Origin: Paralichthys olivaceus
Lineage: Eukaryota; Chordata; Actinopteri; Pleuronectiformes; Paralichthyidae
Assembly: GCF_024713975.1 (NCBI RefSeq)
Contig: NC_091116.1
Span: 3,434,463-3,498,462, forward strand
DNA: 64,000 nt
Direction: 5' to 3'
Below are positions 56,299 through 64,000 of the stretch, piece by piece. A program made the translations under genes and the position numbers. Within the stretch, counting starts at the first letter, position 1; every line of letters begins with the position of its first letter. The notes under the pieces were generated by a model. That model searched no databases and was not told where the DNA came from. It saw nothing but the letters and a program-made list of their open reading frames with translations.

Positions 56299-56799
56299 GC
56301 AACTTTGTCGTATCTTTGCAAGAAAAAAATCATTACAATTTTCAAAAATTTCCTTCAGCAATATTGTCAGTGTTTCGTATCCAGTTGTTTCCTTGATGCA
56401 GAGTAAACTCCCTGCTCTTTCATCTCTCTCTGCAAATATGACATTTTGAAAATGATGTGTTAATAAAATATGAATAAAGTAGTGTTTTGACTACATATGT
56501 TCTTTTGAATGCTGACTTTCTTCCTTCAGTGATGATGCAAGGGTTCTGTATCCTTTTTTTCTTTGATGAACAGTCTTTCCTGCTCTTTCCAAGATGTGTC
56601 TCCTCTCAAGCAGCAGCAACTGCACCATCTGCTGGCGGCAAAGAGAATCATCACCCTAATCCACAGTTTTGCTACTTTGTGACCATTGACACTCTGGAGT
56701 TCCTTCAACTGTTTTATTGTGCAGGGAAAATAAACTGAAGGTGTAATTTTGTCTCCTCTGAAGCAGCAGCAACAGCGCCCTCTGCAAAGAAAAGTCTAA
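56299..56799 (-). repeat. 5S rDNA spacer, copy B
   Basis: Repeats 47096-47596 at +9203 with a few substitutions. Confidence 0.85.
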
Positions 56800-56897
56800 A
56801 AAGCTTACAGCACCTGGTATTCCCAGGCAGTCTCCCATCCAAGTACTAACCAGGCCCGACCCTGCTTAGCTTCCGAGATCAGACGAGATCGGGCGTG
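56800..56897 (-). pseudogene. 5S rRNA 3' part, split by LINE copy B
   Basis: Same piece as 47597-47694, with internal promoter boxes and terminator kept. Confidence 0.9.
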
Positions 56898-57044
56898 TTT
56901 TTTTTTTTTTCTCTTTTATTATAAAATAAATCAGTTTTTATGTACAAGAAAACTTGAATTCCAATGTAACATCACAAAAAATAAATAAAATCAAATGCAA
57001 ACAATAACCATCAGCTTTTACCAAATCGGCCCTCCTGCCAAGTA

Positions 57045-60000
57045 TTATGCAAAACTATACATCAGTTTTCCTTTGTGATTGACAGAAATGAAACTGCATC
57101 CCTTAACAAAGTGTTGAAATTCTTCCTTATCATACTTAAAAATTAAACTTATGTCTTTTTTCAACCCCGATACAAAGTAGGCCCAGACAGATATTATTCT
57201 TTGTTCAAAATGTGCTAGATTCCTTCTTAGCCATATAGCATATCTAGCGTGACTTAGTACATGGTTTATCATATTTATGTTTATTTTCTCTTTCTTTTCC
57301 CATACTCCAAAGAAAACAATTTTTTTCCAGTCCTTTCCCTCAAAGTACTGCTTCCCCCAGTTCTTTTGCAAGAAATCCTTTAACTTCGTGAAAAAGATCT
57401 TCAGCTTGTCACACTCATAATACAAATGCATTAATGTCTCCGGAACAGTTTTGCATATATCGCATTCCCTTCTTACATTCTTATTTATTTGGTGTATCAC
57501 CACATTTGTGTACAGTCTGTTGTGCCGTAATTTAAAGTCATGATCCTGACATTCTATACTATTCTTGCTTACATTCCACTGCTTCCATATTTGATTTCCT
57601 TCCATACCTGGGAACACCTTTTCCCAAACCTTTTCCGATGCAGGTTCCTTAAATTCATTTTGGATCAGCGCTTTGTAGTAGTCTTTTACCTTTGAATCAC
57701 TTAGTGGCCTTTTCTCACCATTATTTTCCATATATAACTCGGGGAACGTTATTTTCCTTTCTATAACCACGTTATTTTCTATTTGCCTCACCCAATCTAT
57801 TGGTATGCTTCCTTTTATTTTGTCATACATATTTACAGTAGTTGTTTCATTCATTTCATCGTCATACTCCTTAACTGCGTCTATTATAGCCTGGTCCCTT
57901 AGAAACCCAGGTATGAATTCATATAGGCAATCTTTTATTTGCGTTAGTCCGGAATAAAATAATTTTTTATCCCATAGCATGTTATTGTTCATTTTTATCA
58001 ATGGGTTACACCATATTGGTTGATTTATTACCTGACTGTATTTTGTGCAGTCATATTTAATGTTTATTCTGTATTTCCCCCATGCCTCAAACACCTCTTT
58101 ATAATATCTAGGCACTTTCTCATATATGGAGCTTTTCATTATCATTATTAGACCGTTTTCTTCACATCTTCCATTTTTATATAAATATTCCCTAAAAACA
58201 TTTTTCCATCCATAATCAATCCTATCGTACAGATACTTTTTAACAGTTTTTATTCGTATTGCTTTTTTCTTAATATTCAAATCCACCAGTTTCAATCCTC
58301 CTTCTTCATATTTCCCTATCAGTGTCTTTTGTGCTATTCTTGCCAGTTTCCCATCCCAAATGTAATTTGTAATTGTGCTGTTTAGCTCTTTGTGCACCCA
58401 CTCTGGCATGTCTATCACCGTCAAGGCATAGACAATCTTGGATAGTATTAATGCATTTACCACTAAAACCTTCCCCTTTAATTTTAATCTCCTCGGCTTC
58501 CACGCATTTAATGTGTTTTTCACTTTATTTATTACCCCATTCCATGTCTCATCTCTCGCCTCCTTTTCTTTCCCTCCCATATTTATCCCCAATATTTTCA
58601 TATAATCCTTTGAAATTCTAAAAGGTATGTTACAATCACTTTGGCTTATATTTCCGACGTACATTATTTCAGTTTTGTCTATATTTACTTTAGCCCCTGC
58701 TGCTCTCCCATATACTTCCATTTTTCCCATTATCCTTTTCACGCTATTCATATTTTTTACCATACAAGTGGTGTCATCAGCATATTGCTGTATTTTGCTT
58801 TCACCTCCATTTGGCAATTTTATCCCCTCTATTTTCTTATCCTTCTTTATCATTTCCGCGAGACTTTCTGCAGTTAAGCTGTAAAGTACTGCCGATAGCG
58901 GGCACCCTTGCCTCACAGATCTCTCCAATGGAAAAGGATCCGTTATAGCTCCATTTATTTTTATCCTACTCTTTGCATTTTTGTACAATAATTTAATCCA
59001 GTTGATTATTCTTTGCCCAAAACCAAATTTTTCTAATGTGCAAAATAAAAAACTATGCTCAACCCTATCGAAAGCTTTATCAAGGTCCATACTTAAAATA
59101 ATTCCACCATCCTTCCCCATGCATTCAATTGTGTCCCTTATTGTGCAAATAATGTCCGATATGTCCCTCCCTGGTATCCCGTACGCCTGTGTTGGTGCTA
59201 TGATTGTTGGTGCTGCTGTTTTTATTCTGTTTACTAATACTTTTGCTAAAATCTTGTAATCTGTGTTTAGTACAGTTAGCGGCCTATAGTTTTCCAGTTT
59301 TCTTTTGCTTCCCTTATTTTTATATATGATCGTTATTAGTCCTGTTGCCAGCGACTCTGGTACCTCCTGCTCCTTCTCCATCTCTGCATAAATTATGCTT
59401 AAAATTGGGAGCAGCTCGTCGATAAATGTTTTATAAAATTCACTTGTAAGGCCATCTGTTCCCGGACTTTTATTGGTATTTAATGACATTATTGATTCTT
59501 TTATTTCTATGACTTTGATGTTGTCATCACACATACTTTTCTCATCATTTGTTATCGTTTTCTTAATATTACCTAATACTGTAATTCTATCTTCCTCCTT
59601 TGCAATTCCTTTTTTGTATAGATTTTTATAAAATGTCCCAACATTTCCAATAATGTCCACAAAATCATTTACTATCTCTCCATTTTCATTTTCTAACTCT
59701 TCAATATATACCCTCTCCTGTTTCCTTTTTTCTAATCCCAAAAAATATCCTGTGCATCTCTCCCCCTTCATCGCATATTTCTCCCTACTCCTTGTTATTG
59801 CCCCCATACATTTATTCTGTTCATAAACGTCCAGTTTGGATTTCACCTTTATGTATTGTTCTATGCTATGTTTTGGATCCTTATCAATTCTTTCTGCCTC
59901 TTCTGCCAGCTCATCCTTCAACCATTTTATTTTCTCTCTTTCTTTAAAAGCCCGGACCTTTGCATATCTAATACTTATTGTCCTTATCTTTTGCTTCAGT

Positions 60001-60881
60001 CTTTCCCACCATAATCCCTTGCTTCTACATATGTCTATGTTATTTTTTCCATTCTCTATGCAGGCCACTATTTTCCTTCTATATCCCTCTTCCTCTAGGA
60101 GAGTATTGTTTAGGCACCACACTCCTCCTCCCCTTCTCTCTATCCCAGTACCAACCTCTATTGACAGGATTGCATGGTCACTGAATGATGTGAATTCATA
60201 CACCATATTTTTTATAAATTTAACCATTGTCTGATGTGCTATACATAAGTCTATCCTGCTTTGTTTTAGTTCCCCCATTACTATTTGCCTTCTTGAGTAT
60301 TCTCTCCTGTTTGGGTTTTCGTTCCTCCATACATCAATTAATTGTTTTTCCTCCAATGTTTTCAGAAAAATCTTTCTTGAAGTATCATTTTTTAATTGCT
60401 TCCCTCTTGCCACATCCAACCTTGTACTTTTTAAATTAAAATCTCCCACTATTATACAGTTTCCCACACACCATTTTCCTAAATCCAAGAAAAAAACCTT
60501 CCTGTCTGCTTCTATATTTGGTGCATATATATTAATTATTCGGTACTCTATCTTTTTGTATTTAAATTCTATGATTATGGCTCTTCCTTCTTTTCCTTTG
60601 TAGATTTCTTTGAGGTTTTCTACAGCATTATTTCTTATCAGGATTGCTACCCCACATGATTTATCCGTACCATGGTTTGTATACATAATGTCTTTCCATT
60701 TTGTTTTTATATCTTCCATGATCTGGTCTGTCCAGTTCGTTTCTTGCAGACATAATATGTCATTATTTCTACATTTATTTAATAGTTTTTCAAATTTGCT
60801 TTGATTTCTTAGCCCATTTGTGTTGAATGAAATCAAGCTTAACATTAAACATATAATTATGGTTTCATTCCCAACCTTCAT
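57045..60881 (-). CDS. Tx1-like LINE ORF2, 1278 aa (copy B)
   Basis: Translates identically to copy A over all 1278 residues: endonuclease Glu47, Asp147/Asn149 and Asp235/His236, RT Y-A-D-D at 700-703, C-terminal CCHC. The ATGA overlap with ORF1 (stop at 60878-60880) is kept. Perfect protein identity shows the block duplication is very recent, or that sequence exchange keeps the two alike. Confidence 0.95.
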   Translation of the reverse strand: MKVGNETIIICLMLSLISFNTNGLRNQSKFEKLLNKCRNNDILCLQETNWTDQIMEDIKTKWKDIMYTNHGTDKSCGVAILIRNNAVENLKEIYKGKEGRAIIIEFKYKKIEYRIINIYAPNIEADRKVFFLDLGKWCVGNCIIVGDFNLKSTRLDVARGKQLKNDTSRKIFLKTLEEKQLIDVWRNENPNRREYSRRQIVMGELKQSRIDLCIAHQTMVKFIKNMVYEFTSFSDHAILSIEVGTGIERRGGGVWCLNNTLLEEEGYRRKIVACIENGKNNIDICRSKGLWWERLKQKIRTISIRYAKVRAFKEREKIKWLKDELAEEAERIDKDPKHSIEQYIKVKSKLDVYEQNKCMGAITRSREKYAMKGERCTGYFLGLEKRKQERVYIEELENENGEIVNDFVDIIGNVGTFYKNLYKKGIAKEEDRITVLGNIKKTITNDEKSMCDDNIKVIEIKESIMSLNTNKSPGTDGLTSEFYKTFIDELLPILSIIYAEMEKEQEVPESLATGLITIIYKNKGSKRKLENYRPLTVLNTDYKILAKVLVNRIKTAAPTIIAPTQAYGIPGRDISDIICTIRDTIECMGKDGGIILSMDLDKAFDRVEHSFLFCTLEKFGFGQRIINWIKLLYKNAKSRIKINGAITDPFPLERSVRQGCPLSAVLYSLTAESLAEMIKKDKKIEGIKLPNGGESKIQQYADDTTCMVKNMNSVKRIMGKMEVYGRAAGAKVNIDKTEIMYVGNISQSDCNIPFRISKDYMKILGINMGGKEKEARDETWNGVINKVKNTLNAWKPRRLKLKGKVLVVNALILSKIVYALTVIDMPEWVHKELNSTITNYIWDGKLARIAQKTLIGKYEEGGLKLVDLNIKKKAIRIKTVKKYLYDRIDYGWKNVFREYLYKNGRCEENGLIMIMKSSIYEKVPRYYKEVFEAWGKYRINIKYDCTKYSQVINQPIWCNPLIKMNNNMLWDKKLFYSGLTQIKDCLYEFIPGFLRDQAIIDAVKEYDDEMNETTTVNMYDKIKGSIPIDWVRQIENNVVIERKITFPELYMENNGEKRPLSDSKVKDYYKALIQNEFKEPASEKVWEKVFPGMEGNQIWKQWNVSKNSIECQDHDFKLRHNRLYTNVVIHQINKNVRRECDICKTVPETLMHLYYECDKLKIFFTKLKDFLQKNWGKQYFEGKDWKKIVFFGVWEKKEKININMINHVLSHARYAIWLRRNLAHFEQRIISVWAYFVSGLKKDISLIFKYDKEEFQHFVKGCSFISVNHKGKLMYSFA

Positions 60882-62254
60882 TTTGTCCTTCTTTCCTCCT
60901 TCTTCCTCCTTTTCTCCTCAGCTCGGAGCACAGCTTTCCTTTTCTTTGTGGTCCCCTCCGCCTTTCGTTCCTTCTGCGGTCTGGTTACACTCTCTTCCTC
61001 TGAAATATCCTCGATAACCATGAAGTCCATCGCAGTTTCCCTCTCGTCTCGATTTCCTTCTCCATGCTGCTTTACTCCAATGCCGCCGGTTCCGTCTGCT
61101 GGAGTCTTTTCACGGGGAGCCTTCTCTCCACTCGATTCCTCTCCGGACCGGCTCTCCTCCTGCCCTGTAGTTTCCACCACGTCTCCTGCTGCGACGTCCC
61201 TCTGGGTTTGCCGTTCTTGGTTCTGCACCTTGGACTCCACCCCGCTCTCTGGGACGCCCCCTGGGTCTCCCTCCGTCTGCATGTCGTCATCGTCGCTTTC
61301 CTCTGTCTCCTCCTTCTCGCTGTCAGTGCTGTTGCCCTCCTCCTCCACATCGACATCTTCTCTCTCCGCTGCTTTTGGCACACACTCCCTTGCATAGTGT
61401 CCCTGTTCTTTACATCTGTGACATCTGAATTCTGGGCATTCTCTGAAGATGTGACCCGGTTGTATACATAGTCTGCATACTTTCCTCTGTCCGTCATGGA
61501 TCACGCGAAAGTATTCTCCCCCCACTAGTGTTTCGAACTTGGTTGAGTAGGGTAACGATTTCACTGTTTCAGTGAACCGGACCTTCAAGAACCTGGTTCC
61601 ATCGGCTACGTCCGTTCCTGGCCACATTCTTCTTTTGATTGGCGAGATTGCCTTAACTCCCCATTCTGCAAGTTTTAAAAGAATGACACGATCCACAATG
61701 TACGTCGGCAAGTTTAGAAATGATACCACTAGTTCGTCATTTCTAATTTCTTTTGCAAAAATCGTGCTCTTCTTTATTCTAATCCCATCTAACAGTTTAT
61801 CCTTCCCTTCAACATTGTCCATTGTTATTTCATATTTCTTGGGCGTGGTAAAACGGCATCCATTCACCACCCCGCACGTTTTTTTAACTTCACTCAAAAG
61901 TTCCATCATAGTCACCATCTCATCTCCAATGATCTCTACCGCCAAGGTAAGCGCCCTCTCAAATTTCTTTTCTGTGCTTGGAAGAGGCTCCGAGGTACTT
62001 TTACTGCTGTCCGTGATCCTTCTCGTGGTCGTTTCCTTTCCAATGTCGGCATTCTTTGTCGGTTGCTGCATCTTGCCGTTGTCAATGATCCTGCAGGTGG
62101 TGGTGGTCTTTCCCTGGTCAGTATTCTTAGGCGATCTCTGCTCCATGCCGTTTTCCATATTCTTTGTCGTTGTGCTTGCCGGTCCGCTGTCAGCTGCCAT
62201 GAGATCTGTCCTACTCCTCTCTACTCGCTCTCTCCTCTCTTTGACGTCACTCAT
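60878..62254 (-). CDS. Tx1-like LINE ORF1, 458 aa (copy B)
   Basis: As copy A: RRM-like region, two CCHC knuckles (260-273 and 278-291), acidic then basic tail. It differs from copy A at residue 35 (Gly here) and residue 101 (Ala here), neither in a zinc ligand. The frame is open. Confidence 0.93.
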   Translation of the reverse strand: MSDVKERRERVERSRTDLMAADSGPASTTTKNMENGMEQRSPKNTDQGKTTTTCRIIDNGKMQQPTKNADIGKETTTRRITDSSKSTSEPLPSTEKKFERALTLAVEIIGDEMVTMMELLSEVKKTCGVVNGCRFTTPKKYEITMDNVEGKDKLLDGIRIKKSTIFAKEIRNDELVVSFLNLPTYIVDRVILLKLAEWGVKAISPIKRRMWPGTDVADGTRFLKVRFTETVKSLPYSTKFETLVGGEYFRVIHDGQRKVCRLCIQPGHIFRECPEFRCHRCKEQGHYARECVPKAAEREDVDVEEEGNSTDSEKEETEESDDDDMQTEGDPGGVPESGVESKVQNQERQTQRDVAAGDVVETTGQEESRSGEESSGEKAPREKTPADGTGGIGVKQHGEGNRDERETAMDFMVIEDISEEESVTRPQKERKAEGTTKKRKAVLRAEEKRRKKEERRTK

Positions 62255-62448
62255 TCAAAACACACACACCCTCAAAAAAAGAGATGTTCCCCCGAACAGC
62301 AAGCTGCTGGGGGAATAAAATCGAACACAAAAAGTAAAAAAACACTCTCACTCACTTTCAATCTAGCCCAAAAAAACAAAAGAATTCCTCCTGCTCTCTC
62401 CACCTGCTCTCTCTGCTCCTTCACTGCCTGGTTGCACACCTGAACGCA

Positions 62449-62491
62449 ATCAGACGTGATCAGTTGTGTTCAGGGTGGTATGGCCGTAAGC
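62449..62491 (-). pseudogene. 5S rRNA 5' part, split by LINE copy B
   Basis: Same as 53251-53293, except that this copy keeps the usual GGTGG where copy A has GGTAG. A TATA-like box lies upstream. Confidence 0.82.
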
Positions 62492-62696
62492 GATAGACTC
62501 CAGCCACAATACCTCCTTTATACATGTGAATCATCACTCACTCGCAGTTTTGAATCTCTCTTCTGAAATCTCAAAGGACCCCTAGTAGCAAATTCTTTGC
62601 AAATAGATTTGGCTCCTCTCAGAAAACGGCTTATGGGACTCTGGTTGGTTATGGTGTATTTACCAGTGTCAGGCCCTGGGGATTCACTGTTCGTCA

Positions 62697-62769
62697 GTGT
62701 CTGTAGTGTAGTGGTTATCACCTTTTCTTAACACGTGAAAGGTCCTCAGCCTGAAACTGGGCAGAAACA
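62697..62769 (+). tRNA. tRNA-Val (AAC)-like gene, copy B
   Basis: Third copy of the degenerate tRNA-Val-like gene, identical in all visible bases to those at 26473 and 53499. Confidence 0.68.
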
Positions 62770-62793
62770 ACTTCTGTCTCAAAAAATGTCTAT

Positions 62794-62828
62794 TGCATTA
62801 GCCGGGAATCGAACCCGGGCCTCCCGCG
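62794..62828 (-). pseudogene. tRNA-Gly (GCC) 3' half, copy B
   Basis: T arm and acceptor half of tRNA-Gly-GCC, ending in CCCGCG at 62828, followed directly by a third copy of the targeted element. Confidence 0.85.
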
Positions 62829-63685
62829 CGGCCCTCGAGAAAAGTTTAGCTAAACCGACCTAAACGCTTTTTAACATGCATTTCAATGATAGTGCTGAAC
62901 CACAGTGTGGATGTAATATTCTTTTGGCCACTCTTCCGGCTGTGGCGCTGTTCCGACTTTTTCTATAGACTCTCGGTCCTCCGATATTTCTTTTTTTCCT
63001 TCAGGCAAACCGGCAGACGGTCATAAAAGCGTGCATATTCACTGTCTATTGTTGATGTCATTACGTGTTCTTACAGGGGCTGTGCATCATTCAAACATTC
63101 AAGTCATTTTCATTCGTCAAAGGTAAGACACGTTGTTTTATTTTCATAAAAGTTAGCCTGCTTTCTGATAACATTAGTTCGCTGCTGCTGCTTATTCGCT
63201 TGGTTGATGCGATAGAACTGCCCGGAATTAAGTTTGGGGTAATTATGGACTAAATAATGAATGAACATCATGCTATTTGTTGAGATTGTGTGTGGTTTTT
63301 AGGTTGTTGCTTAATATTATATATTCGTCAGCGCGGTATTGACAGTAATGTCGTGTCAGCAGTTGCCTAGCACCACTCGCAGGGTAACGCAGAAGATTTG
63401 TGGTGAAATAACACGTCAAAGTATGAATGGACATGATCGTTTTATATAGCTATATGCATAGTTTTCATGACGTGACGTTAAATAGTCTTGTCAGTCCGTT
63501 TATATCAATCTTTTGTTGATAAGTTAACTATAGCCTACCTCAGCATTGCTCACTTGCTAAGAGACTGACGCTACAAACGTGTGTTGAAATTACGTGATAA
63601 CATGATTGTATTTCATATTTTTGTGTATCTGGTTTTGATGTCGTGATGTTAACTCATCTTTACACCATGGATCTGTTACTCCTAA
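62829..63685 (+). mobile_element. tRNA-Gly-targeted element, copy 3 (5' part)
   Basis: Starts CGGCCCTCGAGAAAAG and follows copy 1 with scattered substitutions and a small deletion near 63010. The short exon with GT-AG borders is kept at 63077-63122. It is interrupted after TAA at 63683-63685 by another element, and the remainder, if any, lies beyond the window. It is clearly more diverged from copies 1 and 2 than they are from each other. Confidence 0.85.
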
Positions 63686-64000
63686 AGCCTAGTTTATGCT
63701 TCTGCGTCACGTCGACGCCGTAGCTACGGCGTAGCTACGGCGTAGACGCAGACCCCTACGCCGTATCCTGACGTGCGCCTCCCAAAAATCCTAACTACGC
63801 GGACGTCGACGCAGACCGTAAGCGCTGTGATTGGTCCGCTCAGAACGTAAGTTCCGGCGGTTGCTTTTCCGGTCTTTCTCCCTCGTCGTAAAAAACACCT
63901 CCGCAAACGTTTTCTTTGTAGCTTGCGCTTCAACATTTGCAATATAAGCATTTGTTCTTCAATATTGATGAGCTCCAACAACAAATACAGCTGCTCCACC
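63686..64000. mobile_element. Left end of a PIF/Harbinger-like element (cut by window end)
   Basis: The insertion follows a TAA, fitting the 3-bp TWA target of PIF/Harbinger. The end 'agcctagtttatgcttctgcgtc' leads into subterminal palindromic repeats (GCCGTAGCTACGGC-type, 63710-63745). A minus-strand frame from the window end (E-L-I-N-I-E-E-Q then K-R-K-L-Q-R-K-R-L-R-R) may be transposon protein, but it points toward the near end, so its role is unclear. Confidence 0.5.

Larger units (their letters stand above)
56898..62448 (-). mobile_element. Tx1-clade LINE inserted in a 5S rRNA gene, full-length copy B
   Basis: Same insertion as copy A, at the same 5S base, with the same diverged duplicate of target sequence at its 5' side (62449-62468). 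I noticed only a handful of differences over 5.5 kb, including a 5-base length change in the 5' UTR A-tract. The flanks are duplicated too, so it arose by duplication of the block, not by a second insertion. Confidence 0.9.

Noticed and set aside
56898-62448. A second independent insertion of the LINE into another 5S gene
   Set aside because: Flanks on both sides, including tRNA-Asp, tRNA-Val-like and the diverged junction, are duplicated at a constant offset, so a block duplication explains it.

Overview
The window looks like nuclear DNA of a teleost fish. Introns with GT-AG borders, 5S rRNA and tRNA genes with Pol III layouts, fish-type L2 and Tx1/L1 LINEs, a hAT transposon, a Gypsy-type fossil and fish-expanded multicopy genes all point that way. 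I saw nothing bacterial. Nearly all of it is repeats, and only about 4 kb at the left end could be host-gene-like.

Positions 1-8400: the tail of a multicopy fish protein, a four-exon SAMD3-like gene, remnants of a transposon-type ORF around a 66-bp inverted repeat, and a decayed Ulp1-protease/PHD-finger gene. Positions 8400-23100: LINE scraps in mixed orientations, two diverged copies of an exon-like repeat, a minisatellite, a broken Gypsy-type LTR fossil (about 15.5-19.65 kb) and unassigned AT-rich DNA.

Positions 23100-64000 are a scrambled small-RNA gene cluster. Its pieces are 5S rDNA units with spacer, tRNA-Asp(GTC), a tRNA-Val(AAC)-like gene, tRNA-Gly(GCC) halves and L2 fragments. A block of about 9.2 kb (from 46361) is repeated directly at 55564. 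Mobile elements have used the RNA genes as landing sites. A 3605-bp element with short inverted ends sits inside a tRNA-Gly gene, flanked by CCCGCG, as a head-to-tail dimer (26606-33821). A third copy (62829) and a diverged relative (53632) start at the same tRNA base. A Tx1-clade LINE with both ORFs open sits in sense orientation inside a 5S rRNA gene, in two nearly identical copies (47695-53250 and 56898-62448).

Between them lies an L2 LINE with an open 997-codon ORF2 (36720-46360). Its ORF1 is split by an apparently intact hAT transposon (41020-45596) with a perfect 8-bp target duplication. The most promising undescribed item is the tRNA-Gly-targeted element, which encodes a small FGxYKGK/zinc-binding protein and no transposase I can recognise. 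Family calls rest on remembered motifs, since no search could be run.
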